The notes under the pieces were generated by a model, which did not search any database, was not told where the DNA came from, and saw only the letters and a list, made by a program, of their open reading frames with translations. The translations under genes were made by a program, and so were the position numbers. Positions 61,172 through 64,000 of a stretch of DNA of 64,000 nt are shown here, piece after piece (position 1 is the stretch's first letter; each line of letters begins with the position of its first letter). This stretch comes from Geminicoccaceae bacterium (GTDB lineage: Bacteria; Pseudomonadota; Alphaproteobacteria; Geminicoccales; Geminicoccaceae), in NCBI GenBank assembly GCA_020638495.1, contig JACKIN010000013.1, positions 1-64,000 of the forward strand. The letters are read 5' to 3'.

Positions 61172-61840
61172 TCAGCGCACCACCGCGTAGCGCTTCTCGA
61201 CCTGCCGGAGCGCGATCGCGATCGCATAGGCCGTCACCAGATAGAGAGCACTGGCGGTGAGCCAGCATTCGATCACCCGGTAGGTGTTGGCGTTGATCTG
61301 CCGGGCCGTGAAGGTCAGCTCCGGCACGGCGATGGCCGCCGCCAGCGAGGTGTCCTTGAAGAGCGAGATCAGGTTGTTGGAGACCGCCGGCAGGGTGATG
61401 CGGAACATCACCGGCAGCACGACATGGCGCTGCCGCTGCCAGGGCCGAAGGCCGATCGCCTTCGCCGCCTCGCCATAGGCGCGCGGCATGGAGGCGAGGC
61501 CGGCGCGGAAGACCTCGCACATGTAGGCCGCGGCATAGCCCGAGAGTGTCAGGATGAAGGACTGGATCTTGTCCAGGTTGTAGATGCCGATCTCCGGCAG
61601 GCCGAAATAGACGAAGAAGATCAGGAGCAGGAGCGGCGTGTTGCGGATGAACTCGACATACGCCCAGGCCGGCCTGGAGATCCAGGGGCTCGGCGACAAC
61701 CGCGCATAGGCGAGGAACAGGCCGATGATCGTGCCGATCACGAGCGACACGACGGCCAGGCCCAGCCCGAGCGCGAGGGCGCCGAGGAACGCATCCCAAT
61801 TGCGCCAGATCACGGCCCAATTGAAGTTGTAGGCGATCAT
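61172..61840 (-). CDS. Amino acid ABC transporter permease 1
   Basis: A 222-residue HisQ/GlnP-type permease with five hydrophobic segments. The signature YVEFIRNTPLLLLIFFVYFG lies near residue 60, and the EAA loop AYGEAAKAIGLRPWQRQRHV near residue 120. It lies 18 bases before the second permease and 40 bases after the binding protein gene. Confidence 0.92.
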   Translation of the reverse strand: MIAYNFNWAVIWRNWDAFLGALALGLGLAVVSLVIGTIIGLFLAYARLSPSPWISRPAWAYVEFIRNTPLLLLIFFVYFGLPEIGIYNLDKIQSFILTLSGYAAAYMCEVFRAGLASMPRAYGEAAKAIGLRPWQRQRHVVLPVMFRITLPAVSNNLISLFKDTSLAAAIAVPELTFTARQINANTYRVIECWLTASALYLVTAYAIAIALRQVEKRYAVVR

Positions 61841-61880
61841 CGGCGCAGCCTGCGCTCGGGTCCGGGCACTGCCAGGAGGA

Positions 61881-62801
61881 TCAGGAGAATTCCTGCGGGA
61901 AGCCGACCCGCGGTGTCTCGAGATCGATGCCGAACCACTTCTTGTAGGACGCCTTCATGATGTCGAAGTCGACGCCCAGCATGGCCTCGCGATAGACCGT
62001 GTTCACCCAGTTCAGCCAGATCGTGTCGCCCTGGCGGACCGCCGAGGCGTAGGAGTTGGGCATCCAGCCCCGGCCGAGGTCGAGATAGCGGCCGGGCGTC
62101 GTCTGCATCAGCCAGCGGATCGCCGACTGGTCGGCCTGGTAGGCGTCCACCCGCCGTGCGTTCAGGGCCTGCAGCGTCGAGTCCGGGCTGTCGAACTGGT
62201 CGACCGTCGCCTCGGGCAGGCCGGCATGGATCCAGTCCTCGATGAAGACATTCTGCATCGCCCCGACGCGCGCATCCGCGCCGGCGGCGAGCATGTCCTC
62301 GAAGGTCGTGAACCGGGCGCCTTCGGCCATCACCAGAAGGCCGATGCCCTCGCGGTAGTAGGGCACGGTGAAGGCGCACTGCTGCGCCCGTCCCGGGGTG
62401 ATCGTCATCCACTGGCAGATCACGTCGACCTGGTCGGTGATCAGGCTCGGGATGCGCGCGTCCGAGCCCTGCAGGACGAACTCGACCTTGGTCGGGTCGT
62501 CGAACAGGTTCTTGGCGATCAGATGCGCCATGTCGATGTCCATGCCGACCAGCGTGCCGGTCTCGTCCTCGAAATGCCAGGGCGGGTTGGTGCTGCCGGT
62601 GCCGACGATCAGATGCCCGCGGTCCAGGACCTGCTGCAGCTTGGAGGCGGATGGATCGACGGGCTGGGCCTGCGCCGCCCGGGGCGCCACGAGGCCGGCG
62701 ACCCCGCCGGCCAGCCCGGCGGCACCACCAGCCACCGCGCCCATCCCGAGCAGCCCGCGCCGCTTCAGCATCGAGAACGCCAGATCCCGCAACTCACCCA
62801 T
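61881..62801 (-). CDS. Amino acid ABC transporter substrate-binding protein
   Basis: A 306-residue periplasmic binding protein of the polar amino-acid class. The signal peptide covers about residues 1-45 (KRRGLLGMGAVAGGAAGLAG, then VAPRAAQAQ). The mature domain has VLDRGHLIVGTGSTNPPWHF, GMDIDMAHLIAKNLF, GSDARIPSLITDQVDVICQW and TITPGRAQQCAFTVPYYREG, the pattern of the solute-binding family 3. A long Met-rich N-terminus before the KRR suggests the start could be the internal Met at about residue 11. First gene of the operon. Confidence 0.92.
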   Translation of the reverse strand: MGELRDLAFSMLKRRGLLGMGAVAGGAAGLAGGVAGLVAPRAAQAQPVDPSASKLQQVLDRGHLIVGTGSTNPPWHFEDETGTLVGMDIDMAHLIAKNLFDDPTKVEFVLQGSDARIPSLITDQVDVICQWMTITPGRAQQCAFTVPYYREGIGLLVMAEGARFTTFEDMLAAGADARVGAMQNVFIEDWIHAGLPEATVDQFDSPDSTLQALNARRVDAYQADQSAIRWLMQTTPGRYLDLGRGWMPNSYASAVRQGDTIWLNWVNTVYREAMLGVDFDIMKASYKKWFGIDLETPRVGFPQEFS

Positions 62802-63063
62802 GCCTAACCCCTTTCATTGCTCGACCGGCGCTCGCCGCCGGCCCGCTCGCTAGCTTCGAGCTTGCAACTATCGTGCTAGGCTTTCCACGCGCTGTCCAGC
62901 CTGTCGGCCCGCCGCAACCGGATCGTGGCGATGCCGGCGCCCGGGGGACGCCGATCGAGCGGGCCGCCGTCACGGTGACCCGTCGCTCGGTCCGGCCCGT
63001 CCACCGGCACCGTGTCGGCCATCCCGGCCGCCTGTTGCAGGCGATGCGCCAATATCCCCGGGT

Positions 63064-63114
63064 TGTCGCGGTATACGCGACATTTCTCCTTGGGTTGTCG
63101 CGTATACCGCGACA
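63064..63114. repeat. Two mirror-image palindromes with TGTCGCG arms
   Basis: TGTCGCGGTATACGCGACA (63064-63082) and TGTCGCGTATACCGCGACA (63096-63114) are each palindromic with 7-bp arms and a 5-nt spacer, and are exact reverse complements of each other. Both are preceded by GGGT. They lie in the gene-free stretch 62802-63432. Confidence 0.85.
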
Positions 63115-63128
63115 TGCGGTGACGAATT

Positions 63129-63177
63129 GTTGCATCTATCGCGACATCCGGCCCGGGGATGTCGCGGAAAATGCAAC
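63129..63177. repeat. Long interrupted palindrome containing TGTCGCG
   Basis: The arms are GTTGCAT...CGCGACATCC (63129-63149) and GGATGTCGCG...ATGCAAC (63157-63177). The inner 10 bp and the outer 7 bp pair perfectly, with a 4-nt mismatch (CTAT/GAAA) between and a 7-nt loop. It repeats the TGTCGCG arms seen just to its left. Confidence 0.85.
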
Positions 63178-63179
63178 AT

Positions 63180-63263
63180 CGGCCGACGAACGAACCCGCG
63201 GAATCGACGATCGAACCCAGCGAATCGACGAAGGAACCCAACGAATCGACGAACGAACCCGGC
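63180..63263. repeat. 21-bp tandem repeat, four units
   Basis: Four units of 21 bp follow one another (63180, 63201, 63222, 63243) with core GAATCGACGA and GAACCC; the first unit is degenerate and a half unit (AACGAACCCG) recurs at 63272 and 63371. The period is divisible by three, so every frame stays open: an 83-codon reading frame at 63159-63410 contains the heptad-like NEPAEST / IEPSEST / KEPNEST, but I do not claim it is a gene. Confidence 0.85.
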
Positions 63264-63389
63264 CGGGCGCCAACGAACCCGGGAGCGCGCAAGATCTTGA
63301 AAAAGAATATGTTTTTGTCTATTTTCCGGAACTTTCCGGGGGCGGGCGCCGACCAGAAGGCAAAATTGCCCAACGAACCCGCAGCGGGC

Positions 63390-63418
63390 TTGCGCCCCGG
63401 CACGAAATAGGCTATAAA
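63390..63418 (+). promoter_or_regulatory. Possible sigma-70-type promoter for the right-edge gene
   Basis: TTGCGC (63390-63395) and TATAAA (63413-63418) are 17 bases apart, 14 bases before the ATG at 63433. The implied leader would be very short. The surrounding 62802-63432 stretch also holds the palindromes and tandem repeat and no other feature I can support. Confidence 0.35.
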
Positions 63419-63432
63419 TCCTAGAAAGGCGC

Positions 63433-64000
63433 ATGATGATCGAAACGACGCCGACCCTCGGAAAGCTGCTCGCCGCCCGGCTCGAGGCCGAGCTCGGCGA
63501 CCCGGAAGTGGCCGGCGCCCTGGCGGCGATCCTGGCGGAGGATGCCCTGGCCTGGCGGGCGAGTGTGATCGGGCTGGCGTCGGTGAAGACGATCATCGGC
63601 TTCACCTTCGGCAACCGGATGCTGGCCAACGGCAACCGCGAGCCGGGGCCGGTCAACGAGGCGCTGGCCGACCTGGCGCTGCGCCTGCACGAGGCGACGG
63701 GGGCACCGATCCGGGCGCAGTGGGAGGTGGCCGAGCCGCTCGCCGGGCGGCTGCCGGCCGGCATGGTCACCCCGATCCACCCCACCCGCGATGCCCGGGC
63801 GGAGCCGCTCTACCTGAGCACCGGCGGGGTGATCGAGGCGATCATCGCCCGGGCCGGCGGGGTCGAGGCGGTTGGGCCTGTGGCGGTCGTCGCCCAGCGC
63901 GATCACGCCTGGCGCTGCGTCGCCCTCTGCCGGCGGCACGGCCTCAGGGCCGGTGTGGTCGAGGGCTGGGAGCTGCCGGCCGGGTACGATGCCGCCTCCG
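63433..64000 (+). CDS. Unrecognised protein, N-terminal part (runs off right edge)
   Basis: An open frame of 189 codons continues to the window edge. It starts MMIETTPTLGKLLAARLEAE after GAAAGG and has normal high-GC codon use. Segments include ASVIGLASVKTIIGFTFGNR, PIHPTRDARAEPLYLSTGGV and AVVAQRDHAWRCVALCRRHG. The last one resembles loops of DUF218/YdcF-type proteins, which is too weak to name a function. No signal peptide or membrane segment is visible. Confidence 0.7.
   Translation, partial: MMIETTPTLGKLLAARLEAELGDPEVAGALAAILAEDALAWRASVIGLASVKTIIGFTFGNRMLANGNREPGPVNEALADLALRLHEATGAPIRAQWEVAEPLAGRLPAGMVTPIHPTRDARAEPLYLSTGGVIEAIIARAGGVEAVGPVAVVAQRDHAWRCVALCRRHGLRAGVVEGWELPAGYDAAS

Noticed and set aside
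63180..63263. Short tandem repeats that might be a CRISPR array
   Set aside because: Units are contiguous with no unique spacers, and no cas genes are present.
63159..63410. Possible 83-residue repeat protein encoded by the 21-bp units
   Set aside because: The frame is open mainly because the period is divisible by three; no ribosome site is seen and the palindromes overlap its start. Kept as a repeat only.

Overview
The window looks like about 64 kb of chromosome from a high-GC alphaproteobacterium. The codon usage is very GC-rich. The blocks lgt-midA-pgeF and aminotransferase-ftsK-lolA, and the ubiK-ybjN-proC run, resemble Rhodospirillales-type genomes. The assignment to a family is inference. 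I saw no rRNA, tRNA, CRISPR array or prophage. Nearly all sequence is coding, and most genes sit in tight, often overlapping operons.

Layout. 1-4.1 kb: the 5' part of a molybdopterin oxidoreductase, a divergent isocitrate/isopropylmalate-type dehydrogenase, a rhodanese-fold protein lacking its catalytic Cys, and a decayed IS630-type transposase. 4.3-9.6 kb: a flagellar filament cluster read leftwards (fliS, fliD, flaG and two flagellins that share a 461-bp identical block). 9.7-28.7 kb: mostly housekeeping genes (TetR-type regulator, proC, ybjN-like, ubiK, lgt, midA, pgeF, a TAXI binding protein with two secreted proteins, a DapC-like aminotransferase, ftsK, lolA, a PAS-GGDEF-EAL protein, glmS, an orphan UgpC-type ATPase, a DMT exporter and dodecin).

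28.7-37.8 kb is a catabolic locus around a LacI-type regulator. On its left is a leftward operon (TRAP binding protein, small and large permeases, amidohydrolase). On its right is a rightward operon (PhyH dioxygenase, two enolase-superfamily dehydratase-like enzymes, RraA-like aldolase). The same CG-centred 18-bp motif lies in front of both operons and is probably the LacI operator. A MazE/PemK toxin-antitoxin pair and an MFS transporter follow.

39.7-56.4 kb is a second catabolic region: TauD-type dioxygenase, an enolase-superfamily enzyme, a ribose-type ABC transporter, a GMC oxidoreductase, two small lipoproteins, a TetR regulator, an aldo/keto reductase, an acyl-CoA dehydrogenase, a DUF993 protein, a sugar-isomerase-like protein and a FrnE-like DsbA protein. 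A shared motif ending in ACGGTTACTT occurs in front of the ABC operon, tetR, the aldo/keto reductase and the acyl-CoA dehydrogenase, suggesting one TetR regulon. A lower-GC gene for a GIY-YIG nuclease-like protein is inserted in the transporter operon, exactly at the permease stop codon. It is flanked by a 53-bp perfect direct repeat of the permease 3' end, so the permease reading frame survives. This is the most unusual object in the window.

56.4-64 kb: an adenylate/guanylate cyclase with an effector-like C-terminal half, NADP-type glutamate dehydrogenase, a polar amino-acid ABC transporter, then a 630-bp non-coding region with three TGTCGCG-containing palindromes and a 21-bp tandem repeat, and the start of an unrecognised gene that runs off the right edge.
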